A DNA stretch of 54,521 nucleotides, taken from an uncultured Saprospiraceae bacterium (lineage in GTDB: Bacteria; Bacteroidota; Bacteroidia; Chitinophagales; Saprospiraceae). Under the pieces are notes generated by a model. That model saw only the letters and a list, made by a program, of their open reading frames with translations. It was not told the DNA's origin and searched no databases. This document shows, piece after piece, positions 44,011 through 53,280 of this stretch; position 1 is the stretch's first letter, and each line of letters starts with the position of its first letter. The position numbers and the translations under genes are program-made. Location of the stretch: NCBI GenBank assembly GCA_937995755.1, contig CALKJD010000022.1, forward strand, positions 1 through 54,521, given 5' to 3'.

Positions 44011-45687
44011 ATGCAAAAAATAGGAATCATTACTATTTTATTATTCGGACTTATGAGTTGTAATTCGTCAGAAGTAAAAGAAGCTCCAGTAGCTGCTAAG
44101 ACCCTTGCAGAGTCTTATGATTGGACGTCAGTTGCAACGGAGGATATGGATGTAAAAATTCAGAAGTACACACCTTTTAAATTGGAAGCGGACCTCTCGT
44201 CACTAAGTGTTAATCAGAAGAAGATGATCTCCACTTTGATAGAGGCAGCTGATATTATGAATGAGTTGTTTTGGTTTGAAGCGTATGGGTCGAAGGCAGA
44301 ATTAATGTCGGCATTGCCAGATGATAAATCTAAAGTATTTGCCAATATAAATTATGGTCCTTGGGATCGATTAGATGGCAATACGCCTTTTGTGAAAGGG
44401 GTAGGGGCGAAAGCTGAAGGTTCTAATTTTTACCCTAAGGATATGTCTAAGGAAGAGTTTGAGCGTTCATCTTTATCAGATAAAACGAGCTTATATACAT
44501 TCATCAGAAGAGATGAGAAGGGCGAATTAATTTCTATTCCTTATCATAAGCAGTTTAAAGATCAAGTATCTAGAGTTTCTAAACTACTAGTGGAAGCAGC
44601 AGATCTTGCAGAAGATGCAGGCTTGAAAAAATATTTGACATTGAGATCACAAGCCATGTTAAATGATGATTACCAGCCAAGTGATTTTGCATGGTTGGAT
44701 ATGAAGTCAAATCCTATTGATGTAGTTATAGGACCTATAGAAACTTACGAAGATCAACTATTTGGCTATAAAGCTGCTCATGAAGGATATGTACTTATCA
44801 AAGATATGGCGTGGAGTAAGAGATTAGAAAAGTATGCCGCATTTTTACCAGACCTACAGAAAGGGTTGCCTGTACCTGAGGCCTATAAGCGTGAGGAGCC
44901 AGGTAGAGATACAGAACTCAATGCATATGATGTAGTCTATTATGCCGGTGATTGTAATGCAGGAAGTAAGACGATTGCCATCAACTTACCCAATGACGAA
45001 GAAGTACAACTAAAAAAGGGTACTAGAAGGCTTCAGCTGAAAAATGCAATGAAAGCAAAATTTGAAAAGATATTACTCCCAATATCGAAAGAGTTAATAG
45101 ATCCAGATCAAAGAAAGCATATCACCTTTGATGCCTTCTTTTCTAATACTATGTTTCATGAGGTTGCCCATGGGCTAGGTATTAAGAATACAATTGATGG
45201 AAAGGGTACGGTACGAAAAGCATTGAAAGAACATTCGTCTGCACTAGAGGAGGGGAAAGCGGATATGCTCGGTCTATATATGATAAATCAACTACATAAG
45301 AGAGGTGAAATAGATGGAGACTTAAACGATTACATAGTTACCTTCATGGCAGGAATATTTAGATCGGTAAGGTTTGGAGCATCATCTGCTCATGGAAAAG
45401 CCAATATGATTCGATTCAACTTTTTTGATGAAATGAATGCTTTTACTAGAGATGAAGAAGCAGGAACTTACAAAGTCAATTTTGATAATTTTCAAAAGGC
45501 TATGGATGCGCTCTCAGAGAAAATATTAACCCTACAAGGAGATGGAGATTATGAAGGAGTTGCTCAATTAGTTAGTGATCAAGGTGTAATCAAAGCTCAA
45601 CTCGCAGGAGACTTGGAGCGATTGACAAAAGCTGGTATTCCTGTAGATGTAATATTCGAACAAGGAGTGAAAGTACTAGGGCTTTAA
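44011..45687 (+). CDS. M49-like (dipeptidyl peptidase III-related) zinc lipoprotein peptidase
   Basis: The product has 558 residues. A lipoprotein signal (MQKIGIITILLFGLMSC) anchors it in the envelope, probably the periplasm. The active-site region is MFHEVAHGLGIKNTIDGKGT followed by LEEGKADMLGLYM, that is HExxH plus EExxAD. Classical dipeptidyl peptidase III enzymes have the longer HExxGH motif; the present HEVAH form is, as I recall, found in a Bacteroidota group annotated as Zn-dependent hydrolases. The EVPGRDTELNAYDVVYY-type segment near residue 300 supports relation to this group. The ATG at 44011 gives the lipoprotein signal, so the GTG at 43957 is rejected. It is monocistronic. Confidence 0.85.
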   Translation: MQKIGIITILLFGLMSCNSSEVKEAPVAAKTLAESYDWTSVATEDMDVKIQKYTPFKLEADLSSLSVNQKKMISTLIEAADIMNELFWFEAYGSKAELMSALPDDKSKVFANINYGPWDRLDGNTPFVKGVGAKAEGSNFYPKDMSKEEFERSSLSDKTSLYTFIRRDEKGELISIPYHKQFKDQVSRVSKLLVEAADLAEDAGLKKYLTLRSQAMLNDDYQPSDFAWLDMKSNPIDVVIGPIETYEDQLFGYKAAHEGYVLIKDMAWSKRLEKYAAFLPDLQKGLPVPEAYKREEPGRDTELNAYDVVYYAGDCNAGSKTIAINLPNDEEVQLKKGTRRLQLKNAMKAKFEKILLPISKELIDPDQRKHITFDAFFSNTMFHEVAHGLGIKNTIDGKGTVRKALKEHSSALEEGKADMLGLYMINQLHKRGEIDGDLNDYIVTFMAGIFRSVRFGASSAHGKANMIRFNFFDEMNAFTRDEEAGTYKVNFDNFQKAMDALSEKILTLQGDGDYEGVAQLVSDQGVIKAQLAGDLERLTKAGIPVDVIFEQGVKVLGL

Positions 45688-45736
45688 AGTGCTAACTGTT
45701 CGTACTAGTAAGTTGAATAATGTATTTACATTAGTT

Positions 45737-45793
45737 CTGCGACATATGATATACGCCTTTAAGGAGGTATAACATATGTCGCAGTTTATTTTA
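45737..45793 (+). terminator. terminator after the M49-like gene
   Basis: CTGCGACATATG (45737-45748) and CATATGTCGCAG (45773-45784) are perfectly complementary. The 24-base interior can add the pairs ATAC/GTAT. A TTTATTTT tract follows. The long stem is unusual for a simple terminator. Confidence 0.7.
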
Positions 45794-45842
45794 AAGCGTT
45801 TAATAAATCAACAATCAAAATGAATGCGGAGTGTTGATCAAA

Positions 45843-47750
45843 TTAGTCAATAGCTATGGTCGTTAAGGCCCAATTGTTTAATAGACCTGAGCCTTGCTCT
45901 GCTTTGACAAAAAGATAAAATTGTGTGCCTGATTGATTAAACATTCCGATCTCACCTTGAGATTGATACACTGTACCGCTGCCCATGCCATCAGGAACTA
46001 AGAATGGAGGTATTGTTTTTTCAGACTCGAGATTTAGAAATTCATCTTCAAAGATGCTAACTATATTGGAAGGGAAACCATTCCATGTATTACCGCCGTA
46101 AAATACGGTTGCGATACGACCTGAAGCAGAAGAATGGTCGAGTGTCGAAATACTGTACTCCCCATCTAATTTGCCATTATATGTCATATCCGTTTCTTGA
46201 TTTTCTGAAGATAAGAATACATTACGACTGCCTGCAAATAACCTTATGCCATCTTCAGCTATCCAGATATCTCCACCAAAAGAAAAGTCTCCATGATAAG
46301 GAGAATCGTAAAGATATGAAGCTACACCGTTTCGAATATCATACTTCTCGAAATCAGAAGGACTAAGACCATTGTCAGCACCATATATGTAATCTCCAGA
46401 AGGGTGAAGTTTCATAGTAGTATTAGCTCTTATAGAGTTGCCGGTACTCTCTGATTCTACTCCTGATTCTAGATTGATACATCTCAATCTTTCCCATTGA
46501 TCCGTTCTAGGCATAACATATACCCATCCAGATCCTGCATCTATAATATCTGAAGCTTCAGTAGTGACATTGTAATATCGTACGAGTTGCTGAGTATTTA
46601 GATCTATGTAACTGAAGCCTCCATCGTGTCCTACGGATGCATGTTGTCCATCAGGTGAAATAGAAATGCAAGTAGGCCTTTTTACAAGATCCATAGAAGT
46701 GATTTCTTGTGTAGATGTATTTATTATTTCTAGTTTATTAGGTTGTTCGTAGACGGCAATAATATTGTCCGTAAGATTATCTATGCTGGCATCTACCACA
46801 GTACCTTGTAGGAGTAATTTTTCTTCTTTAAAATTATCAACGGTGACAGGGATAGCTATTTCTAATTGGCTATCTGATTCAAAATTGAGCTCATATTCAA
46901 AGATGTTAGTTTCTAGACCAGATCGGTCAATATCTACTGTGATTTCAATCGATTCGCCTGCTGATAGAAAACCAGAATTTGGACTCACATTTAGCTCAGC
47001 CGCCATATAACTTAAAGTCCATGAATAATCTACTTCTCCATCGTTAAGTATAGTAAACGATTTAGAATTTTCAAGCAAAGCAAATGTCAGCGAAGGAGGA
47101 TCGAAGCTTACAGAGTTAGTAAGATTTATTTCTCCTGGGCAGCTCATTTGCGTCCATACTGATTGGCCTAGGTTTGATACGGTCATTCTCCAGCAAGTCC
47201 CATTTGGAGACTTCATTATGACACCTTTATTTATTTGGTCGATATATACATCACCTTCGGATACGTGTAATCTGGACTGAGGGCTTTCATTATTAATGCC
47301 CACCTTACCATCGTAGTGAATACCTAGATTGTTCTCTTGCCATGTTTGATTTCCAGAGTTGGCAGCATATAGTGCATAGGGTACGCTTAGAAGCTCGCTG
47401 GTGCCCACGATAGTATATATCTGGCCACCATCCTCATCTAGTCCTGTTCTAAGGTAATATGGGCCTTGTGACCAGTCTATCGTGGCAATATCACCATTGA
47501 GTACATTGCCTTCGCCGATCTGAACGCTGAAGAGGCCTGTGCCTTGCGTAGTTACTTGATGAGACTCAATGTATATTATGTTTCCTAGAGGGTCTCCTTG
47601 GATAAGTGCAAATTCAAGTCCAATCTCTTTGTTGGGAAGTGGATTTCCATCCATATCTCTTGCTACACCTTGGAAGTTAAAACTATTAGGAGATTGTGCT
47701 ATGAGTAGAAAACTGAAACTCAGAAGTAAGAAGCTAAGTGAGAATTTCAT
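45843..47750 (-). CDS. exported protein with tail-fibre-like N-domain and beta-propeller C-part
   Basis: The product has 635 residues. A signal peptide ends LLIAQ. The next 150 residues (SFNFQGVARDMDGNPLPNKE, QGPYYLRTGLDEDGG, VGINNESPQSRLHVSEG) match the layout of tail-fibre-like or choice-of-anchor proteins exported by Bacteroidota. Residues 210-310 form an Ig-like or BACON-type segment (FDPPSLTFALLENSKSFTIL). The rest has WD/NHL-like repeats (RPTCISISPDGQHASVGHDG, MKLHPSGDYIYGADNG). No clear T9SS tail is seen. It follows a small T9SS-domain gene by 26 bp on the same strand, so the two are probably co-transcribed. It may be cell-surface associated. Confidence 0.75.
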   Translation of the reverse strand: MKFSLSFLLLSFSFLLIAQSPNSFNFQGVARDMDGNPLPNKEIGLEFALIQGDPLGNIIYIESHQVTTQGTGLFSVQIGEGNVLNGDIATIDWSQGPYYLRTGLDEDGGQIYTIVGTSELLSVPYALYAANSGNQTWQENNLGIHYDGKVGINNESPQSRLHVSEGDVYIDQINKGVIMKSPNGTCWRMTVSNLGQSVWTQMSCPGEINLTNSVSFDPPSLTFALLENSKSFTILNDGEVDYSWTLSYMAAELNVSPNSGFLSAGESIEITVDIDRSGLETNIFEYELNFESDSQLEIAIPVTVDNFKEEKLLLQGTVVDASIDNLTDNIIAVYEQPNKLEIINTSTQEITSMDLVKRPTCISISPDGQHASVGHDGGFSYIDLNTQQLVRYYNVTTEASDIIDAGSGWVYVMPRTDQWERLRCINLESGVESESTGNSIRANTTMKLHPSGDYIYGADNGLSPSDFEKYDIRNGVASYLYDSPYHGDFSFGGDIWIAEDGIRLFAGSRNVFLSSENQETDMTYNGKLDGEYSISTLDHSSASGRIATVFYGGNTWNGFPSNIVSIFEDEFLNLESEKTIPPFLVPDGMGSGTVYQSQGEIGMFNQSGTQFYLFVKAEQGSGLLNNWALTTIAID

Positions 47751-47776
47751 CTATTATGATTTTTGTGATTGACTAA

Positions 47777-48271
47777 TTATTTTACTTTTATTACTTTGAA
47801 CTGCTGTACACTATTGATATCAGGATGAGATATAGAAAGGTAATATATCTGAGCAGGTAGATGGTCTAGATTTATAGAATCTGATTTTTTGACGGATTGA
47901 GTAAGTACTACTTTCCCTTCAGCATTTCTAAGGACAGCGCTCATCTCATATTGTAGATTATCAGCAATGTCGATATGGATATTGCTGATAGTCGGATTGG
48001 GATATACATTTATACTGATCTTCTGCTTTACTTCTGACAGGCTAGTGATGATAAAGTAATCGGATTGCTGAATACCATTAGATATCTGACCATTACTATT
48101 ATCCATGTTGAGTGAAGTCCATGCACCCATAGAGTAATCAATGATTATGTTTTCGCCTACAAGAGAAGTTCCACTAGTTGAAATAAGTCCTTCAGTTTCC
48201 ATTTGAGAAAATAAGGATGCAGTAGGTGCTGAGAGTATAATGGCAATTAATGTTTTCTGTAGTTTATTCAT
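47777..48271 (-). CDS. small secreted protein with T9SS sorting domain
   Basis: The product has 164 residues. A signal peptide is followed by about 60 residues with GLISTSGTSLVGENIIIDYS and GQISNGIQQSDYF. The last 85 residues (ISINVYPNPTISNIHIDIAD ... IYYLSISHPDIN) form a T9SS type A domain. The protein is thus little more than a short head on a sorting signal. It is 26 bp upstream of the propeller protein gene on the minus strand. Confidence 0.8.
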   Translation of the reverse strand: MNKLQKTLIAIILSAPTASLFSQMETEGLISTSGTSLVGENIIIDYSMGAWTSLNMDNSNGQISNGIQQSDYFIITSLSEVKQKISINVYPNPTISNIHIDIADNLQYEMSAVLRNAEGKVVLTQSVKKSDSINLDHLPAQIYYLSISHPDINSVQQFKVIKVK

Positions 48272-48499
48272 GGAGCGAGTTTCTAATGAGTGGATTCAAT
48301 CACAAGTTAGCAAACGTTAACTAATTATGCGTCGGTTTCATAGATGCGGATGATTCGTCATTCCTAATCCATCGGTTGCATTAATCTTTGAAGTATATCC
48401 ACAGAACGAATGTGATTGACGATGTAATTTGTATTCCACTAAGTTATGCATTTCTAATTATTTATTTTTTAGAAAAGTTGGCGATCTTTTTTCTTTCTA

Positions 48500-49393
48500 T
48501 TATGGGGTTTCACCTACGAGTTCGATGCGATCTATCGTACCTACAAATGGAACATTGTCAGAGTCAAATGCATAAGTGATTGGTCCAATATAGATTGTAT
48601 TTCCAAAGACCGGCGGTGTCCCTGGTAGCAGTCCAGTTCCATTATAAGGAATCCAATTATCCGCTGTATTGGCTACATCTGAATTAGGTACTTGGTAGTA
48701 CCAACGAATAGTATGATCACTAAGCCCCACTAAGCGTAGATCAGCACGGCCATCTGGTACAACATTGGCTCCAGCATCATTTACTGAGGAAGATCCATTC
48801 ACTGTATTTTTGCCTTCTATTGTATTTTCTGTATTGCCTCTATGCCCAACTACAAAGTGTGACGAATTGATGCTGTTGAAATCTGGATGTACATGTGCCT
48901 GAATGCCAGAAAATACATATGAGCTAATATTAATGGGAGGTGCTATTTGACTATCTTCGATAGTACCAATACCAATGTTGCGCACGATATATTCAAATGG
49001 AAAGCTTACTTCTTTTGCATCGAGTCTACCTTGAGATCCATTGAAATGAAGAGTCACATTATTTGCGTTGGTAAGTACTTCAGCTCTGTAGCGTCCATTA
49101 GTTCTTGTAACGCCAGGGACAGCAGAAGCATTATTTGTGGTGTAATTTAATAATGGGCCATTACCCTCAAAGTCGTCAGTGACATTTACATCGACAACGT
49201 AAGTGAATGTTCTCCATTGTGTACCATCATAGCCTTGAAAATCCTGACCATTCCATCTAATAGTTCCTGCTACCGGTGCAGCACCATTACTATCGGAGAT
49301 CACAATGGCACCATCAATTATCACTTTCTTGGATTGCCCATAAGAGTATGAACTAATCATTAGACAAAGTGCAATAAAAGTCAACTTATTCAT
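48500..49393 (-). CDS. exported protein with tail-fibre-like head
   Basis: The product has 297 residues. A signal peptide ends SYSYG. Residues 20-65 (VIIDGAIVISDSNGAAPVAG, WNGQDFQGYDGTQWRTF) resemble the head of Bacteroidota tail-fibre-like exported proteins. The rest is beta-rich with Asn and Gly, and lacks a T9SS tail. A -7-like element (TACCTTAG, 49407-49414) lies directly upstream. Secreted in the periplasm or outside; role unknown. Confidence 0.7.
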   Translation of the reverse strand: MNKLTFIALCLMISSYSYGQSKKVIIDGAIVISDSNGAAPVAGTIRWNGQDFQGYDGTQWRTFTYVVDVNVTDDFEGNGPLLNYTTNNASAVPGVTRTNGRYRAEVLTNANNVTLHFNGSQGRLDAKEVSFPFEYIVRNIGIGTIEDSQIAPPINISSYVFSGIQAHVHPDFNSINSSHFVVGHRGNTENTIEGKNTVNGSSSVNDAGANVVPDGRADLRLVGLSDHTIRWYYQVPNSDVANTADNWIPYNGTGLLPGTPPVFGNTIYIGPITYAFDSDNVPFVGTIDRIELVGETP

Positions 49394-49644
49394 ATAGTTG
49401 TTTTTGCTAAGGTAGCAATTATTACTGTTTGTCTAATTCTGGTTTACTTCTGATTGTGTTAATCTTCTGTTTTTTATGGGAAAGGGTAGATGTATACCTT
49501 TTTTTTCTTTGCTCAATATTAAAATGCTACTTGGTGCAAAGTTTTTTATGGTTTGAATAGTAAAAGAGATTGATCGATTAGGTATGACGCTTTTATAAGA
49601 GAGGTTACAATATTTTTTTTAGTACTATACTTTAACTCAGTTAA

Positions 49645-50829
49645 CTAATTTAGTATTTCCGTTGTAGCATTTTTCTGTTTTCTTCTAGTGATGAATATTT
49701 TAAATTGTAATAGTATTACCATGGCCACGAAAGTTACTAGAAGTATAAGTAGAAGCATGTTGATTTCCGGTGTAATCGATGATAGGTCTCCTCCGTAGAA
49801 GGCAATTTTTCTAAAGCCACTTAAAAATTGTGTAAGAGGTATAAATTGTGCAACATTGCCTATGGCATCAGGCATGGCCAAGGTGGGCCATGTAAAACCA
49901 CTTAACACAAATGCAGGAGTAGAAATGACCATTAATAATTCCGTTGCTTTTAGTTGACTTGGAATGGCTATAGAAAAAAGCATGCCTATACACATTGACC
50001 CTAGAGTTAATAATGCGGTCAACACGAACATAGGGTAGTTATAAATGGATGCATCAATTTTGAAGTAGGGAATAAACAGACTGACGATATACCACATTAT
50101 CGGAATCAGTAGGAAAAATGGAGTGGATTTCAGTAATATATGATAGATAGACCAATTGCTTTCTTTTACCAAATGCCCAAAGTATCCATCTTCAAAATCT
50201 CTAGCAAATACTAATGCCATAGCTAGAAATATAATCTGCTGCATGATACCAGCTAATAATCCAGGAAGCATAAAAGTGACATAGTTACCCGTAGAGTTGT
50301 ATAGCTTATTAAAGTTAATCTTAAAACTTTCGTATGCTCCTTTAGCCTGAGTAGCATGCATACCTTGTTTTTTTAGTCCTTCTATTTCTATCCCAGCATT
50401 TAAGGTCATTAATACAGATTGTATGTGTTTGCTAGCTGTATTGGCATTCAATATATTGGCCATATTAAGATCTACTCGAACTTCAGGATGTCTTTTTTGT
50501 AGAATGTCTGCTTCAAAATCTGTAGGAAATGTAACGACTGCCGCATATTGTTCGACTGGCATTTCTTCTTTGATGTTTCCTGGAGAAAATCTAATACTCT
50601 TCACTAACAAGCCTTCATTATCTTGAAAAGCATCAATGATTTTATCTGTAATAGGGCTATGATCTTGATCTATAATAGCTATTGGTAAGTCTACCACTTT
50701 GGCTTGTTGGTATACATAACCGAATAACCCGCCATATAGAATAGGTGCGCCAAAAAAGATAGCCAGTAATACGTTATTAGAGAATATCCGTTTAAACTCA
50801 GTCTTAAGTAATTTTAAAAATGTTTTCAT
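49645..50829 (-). CDS. ABC-2 type transporter permease
   Basis: The product has 394 residues. It has one N-terminal membrane helix (NNVLLAIFFGAPILYGGLFG), about 150 residues outside the membrane containing IAIIDQDHSPITDKIIDAFQ, and five C-terminal helices (residues 180-375). This is the layout of YhhJ/YbhR-type permeases that pair with HlyD adaptors. No ATPase gene is present in this cluster, so the energising subunit is encoded elsewhere or an alternative pairing exists. It is eight bases from the preceding adaptor gene, so the two are coupled. Confidence 0.9.
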   Translation of the reverse strand: MKTFLKLLKTEFKRIFSNNVLLAIFFGAPILYGGLFGYVYQQAKVVDLPIAIIDQDHSPITDKIIDAFQDNEGLLVKSIRFSPGNIKEEMPVEQYAAVVTFPTDFEADILQKRHPEVRVDLNMANILNANTASKHIQSVLMTLNAGIEIEGLKKQGMHATQAKGAYESFKINFNKLYNSTGNYVTFMLPGLLAGIMQQIIFLAMALVFARDFEDGYFGHLVKESNWSIYHILLKSTPFFLLIPIMWYIVSLFIPYFKIDASIYNYPMFVLTALLTLGSMCIGMLFSIAIPSQLKATELLMVISTPAFVLSGFTWPTLAMPDAIGNVAQFIPLTQFLSGFRKIAFYGGDLSSITPEINMLLLILLVTFVAMVILLQFKIFITRRKQKNATTEILN

Positions 50830-50836
50830 TCCTATG

Positions 50837-51796
50837 TTATTTAATTAGGATAGTTGCATTCAAGTAAAATTGTTGATCAGTACTCCTGGAAGTAGGAACA
50901 ACCTTAAGCTCGTATATGGATTCCGATAGTTCGTATAATGGAGCGGTGCTAGTAATATCTGCATACTGAGCAAGCTGCTTTATTGCAACAATCTTGGCAT
51001 CGAACTCTTCTTTGGTATAAGGGTTTATAAGTCGTAATGCCTGATCTTTTTTAAAGTCATAGACTTTTGATTCTGGAACTGTAAATCGGAAGTACACAGT
51101 GTTTTTTTTATATCCATTGAACAGAGTATAACCAGGAGTAAGCAACTCACCTTCTTTTAGGCTGATAGTTTCCACTGACATGTCCGCTGGAGCGATGATG
51201 TATTTTTCATTGGATGCTGAAATAACTTCTTCCTTAGCTCCTATAGCACGATCCAATTGTCCTTTGGCTTGATCTAGCTGCTCTGTTCTAGCTCCATGGG
51301 TGGCTTCGTTACGCTTTGCCTCTATCGCTTCTACTTGGGCTTTAGCCATATTTAATTTCATTTTCACTTCGTCAAACTGTTGCTGACTTATTAGCGAATC
51401 TTGATACATCGCATTCATCCGATTGTAAGATTGCTTGGCAAATTCCAATTGTGCTTTACCTGATTTTAATTGACCATCAATTTGATTAATTTGATCTAGA
51501 GTAGCCCCATTATTAGCCATTTCTAACTGTCCTTTTGCAGATCTTATTGCGCCATCTACTTGGGACATTTTAGCATTGACTTCTGGTATATCAATATAGG
51601 CAAGAGTATCTCCTCTTTTTACGTCTTCTCCTTCTTCTATATATATCTTACTTATTCTACCTGCTAGTTTGCTGCTGATAGAGATGGTTTCATATTTAAC
51701 CTTACCTCTATATGCGGTTATCGTTTCAGCATTCTCGCAAGCATTCATAGTGATGATTGCGACAGTGCACATTAATATTTTTTTGAATGTCTTCAT
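50837..51796 (-). CDS. HlyD-family membrane fusion adaptor
   Basis: The product has 319 residues. A lipoprotein-like N-terminus (VAIITMNAC) is followed by a barrel-sandwich part (YETISISSKLAGRISKIYIE, GDTLAYIDIPEVNAKM). A long coiled-coil hairpin follows (AKGQLEMANNGATLDQINQI ... QFDEVKMKLNMAKAQVEAIE), then the beta-barrel domain (NTVYFRFTVPESKVYDFKKD). It links the permease in the inner membrane to the TolC exit duct. The TolC gene is 12 bp upstream and the permease 8 bp downstream. Confidence 0.9.
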   Translation of the reverse strand: MKTFKKILMCTVAIITMNACENAETITAYRGKVKYETISISSKLAGRISKIYIEEGEDVKRGDTLAYIDIPEVNAKMSQVDGAIRSAKGQLEMANNGATLDQINQIDGQLKSGKAQLEFAKQSYNRMNAMYQDSLISQQQFDEVKMKLNMAKAQVEAIEAKRNEATHGARTEQLDQAKGQLDRAIGAKEEVISASNEKYIIAPADMSVETISLKEGELLTPGYTLFNGYKKNTVYFRFTVPESKVYDFKKDQALRLINPYTKEEFDAKIVAIKQLAQYADITSTAPLYELSESIYELKVVPTSRSTDQQFYLNATILIK

Positions 51797-51808
51797 TGTT
51801 TATCTGTA

Positions 51809-53191
51809 TTAATTATATATTGAAGTAAGGGTGCCCTTAGCATGTAGAATTTCTGTAATGGCTCTACGTTGTTCGAAGTAAGTCTTCTGTAATTTGAAAT
51901 TGGCTTTTTCCAAATCCGTTAGAGCCTCGAGTACTTCATTGATGGACGCTAGATTGTTTTTATACTGTTTATCGATCATGTTATACATGGCAGCAGCTAG
52001 ATCGATCTCTTTTTCTACTATTTTGCTATTCTGAATTGAAGATTCATAGTTTAGTTGTGCTTTGATGGCACTTAAGGCGATCACCTCTTCTGCTTCTTTT
52101 ATTTGTTCTCGATATTTTAGACCTTCTATTGCTGATTTTTCGCTTTTTAGTTTAGATTCAAACCCATCAAATATGTTCCACTTAATACCTGCCCCAACGT
52201 ACCATTGAGGATCTAATAAGGACAGATCGTCTTTAATGAATTCGTAATGCCCTTTTATAGCCACCTTCGGTATGAAATTGCTTTTCTCCATTTTGGATTT
52301 GTAGAGTGTTGCTTTTTCTGCTTCTTCTAATGCTTTTACTTCATTTCTTTTTTCAATCTTCGAAAAGTCTTGAATTAGAAGCGTTTCTAGATTCGGATTG
52401 AGTACTGATAAATTACTTCTACTTTCACCTGTGAGTTGATGTAGTACTTCTATCAATAAGGTTGTGTTTTGATCAAACTCTAATTCTTTTGATGCTAATT
52501 GTTGTTGCGCTAGTTCTATTTTTTTACGTTCAATTGGCGTGGCTAGACCATTTTCAATTGCTTTCCTTACGTAAAAGTCTTGTTCGTTTAAGTACTTTTT
52601 AGAAGTAGTCAACACACTTTGGGAAGCACGTACCAACGCTAGTTTGTCATAGGTTTCTATGATTTGCAAGGCGATTTTATCCTTTTCGGCAACACCTAAA
52701 TAATTCAACGAAGCTTCTTTGTGTTGGCTAGCTTTGATGGCATGAGATACTTCAAAACCGCTAAAAAGTACCCAGTCCAAGTCTATTGAAGATTTTATGA
52801 TGTTCTTGTCCTGCAGATTAGGCACTTCCGATAGTGGAATATTATCTGGGAAAGTAGCATTGAAGGGAATACCAACCGCCTCTTTGATAAGTAGTTCTTG
52901 CGTACCGATTAAGAGATTTTGAGTATTGTTATCGAATGTAATGTCATCATTTAATCGAGTGAAACTTGCGTTAAAAGTAACATTAGGTAAGAATACAGAC
53001 TTGGCTAGCTTCTGATCCACCTGCGCCTGTTCAGCACCAAGGCTATGTATGTTTACATTATGGCTTTTATTAAGACCTTTAGTTATAAGTTCCTTTAATG
53101 ATGGATCTAGTTGCTGGGCTATTGAATTAAAGGGGTGCATCCAGACCAGCGTAAAGAGTAGGGTAACTTTTAGTAATGGATTAATTTGCAT
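51809..53191 (-). CDS. TolC-family outer membrane efflux protein
   Basis: The product has 460 residues. A signal peptide (LLKVTLLFTLVWMHPFNSIA) precedes two repeated halves of coiled-coil and beta-strand segments (KIALQIIETYDKLALVRASQ, GLATPIERKKIELAQQQLAS; then LSAIKAQLNYESSIQNSKIV, KNNLASINEVLEALTDLEKA). This is the trimeric outer membrane exit duct. The ATG at 53191 is preferred to one at 53218, since the predicted -7 box (53216-53223) overlaps the latter. It heads the TolC-HlyD-permease operon. Confidence 0.9.
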   Translation of the reverse strand: MQINPLLKVTLLFTLVWMHPFNSIAQQLDPSLKELITKGLNKSHNVNIHSLGAEQAQVDQKLAKSVFLPNVTFNASFTRLNDDITFDNNTQNLLIGTQELLIKEAVGIPFNATFPDNIPLSEVPNLQDKNIIKSSIDLDWVLFSGFEVSHAIKASQHKEASLNYLGVAEKDKIALQIIETYDKLALVRASQSVLTTSKKYLNEQDFYVRKAIENGLATPIERKKIELAQQQLASKELEFDQNTTLLIEVLHQLTGESRSNLSVLNPNLETLLIQDFSKIEKRNEVKALEEAEKATLYKSKMEKSNFIPKVAIKGHYEFIKDDLSLLDPQWYVGAGIKWNIFDGFESKLKSEKSAIEGLKYREQIKEAEEVIALSAIKAQLNYESSIQNSKIVEKEIDLAAAMYNMIDKQYKNNLASINEVLEALTDLEKANFKLQKTYFEQRRAITEILHAKGTLTSIYN

Positions 53192-53215
53192 TGCAGATGT
53201 TTTTAAGTTGCAATA

Positions 53216-53223
53216 CAAAGTTA
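53216..53223 (-). promoter_or_regulatory. Bacteroidota -7 promoter element (TAACTTTG) of the efflux operon
   Basis: Read on the minus strand, TAACTTTG matches TAnnTTTG exactly. It lies 24 bp upstream of the TolC start at 53191 and supports that start. Confidence 0.6.
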
Positions 53224-53244
53224 AATTCTAAATAGCTGCTTTCA

Positions 53245-53260
53245 TTTGACCTATGTCAAA
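53245..53260. promoter_or_regulatory. candidate Crp/Fnr-type operator TTTGAC-N4-GTCAAA
   Basis: The arms TTTGAC and GTCAAA are perfectly complementary around CTAT. The centre is about 41 bp upstream of the start predicted from the -7 box, a position typical of class II activation by Crp/Fnr proteins. The Crp/Fnr gene lies directly upstream at 53281. Confidence 0.5.
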
Positions 53261-53280
53261 AAGTGATGTTCATGACAAAG

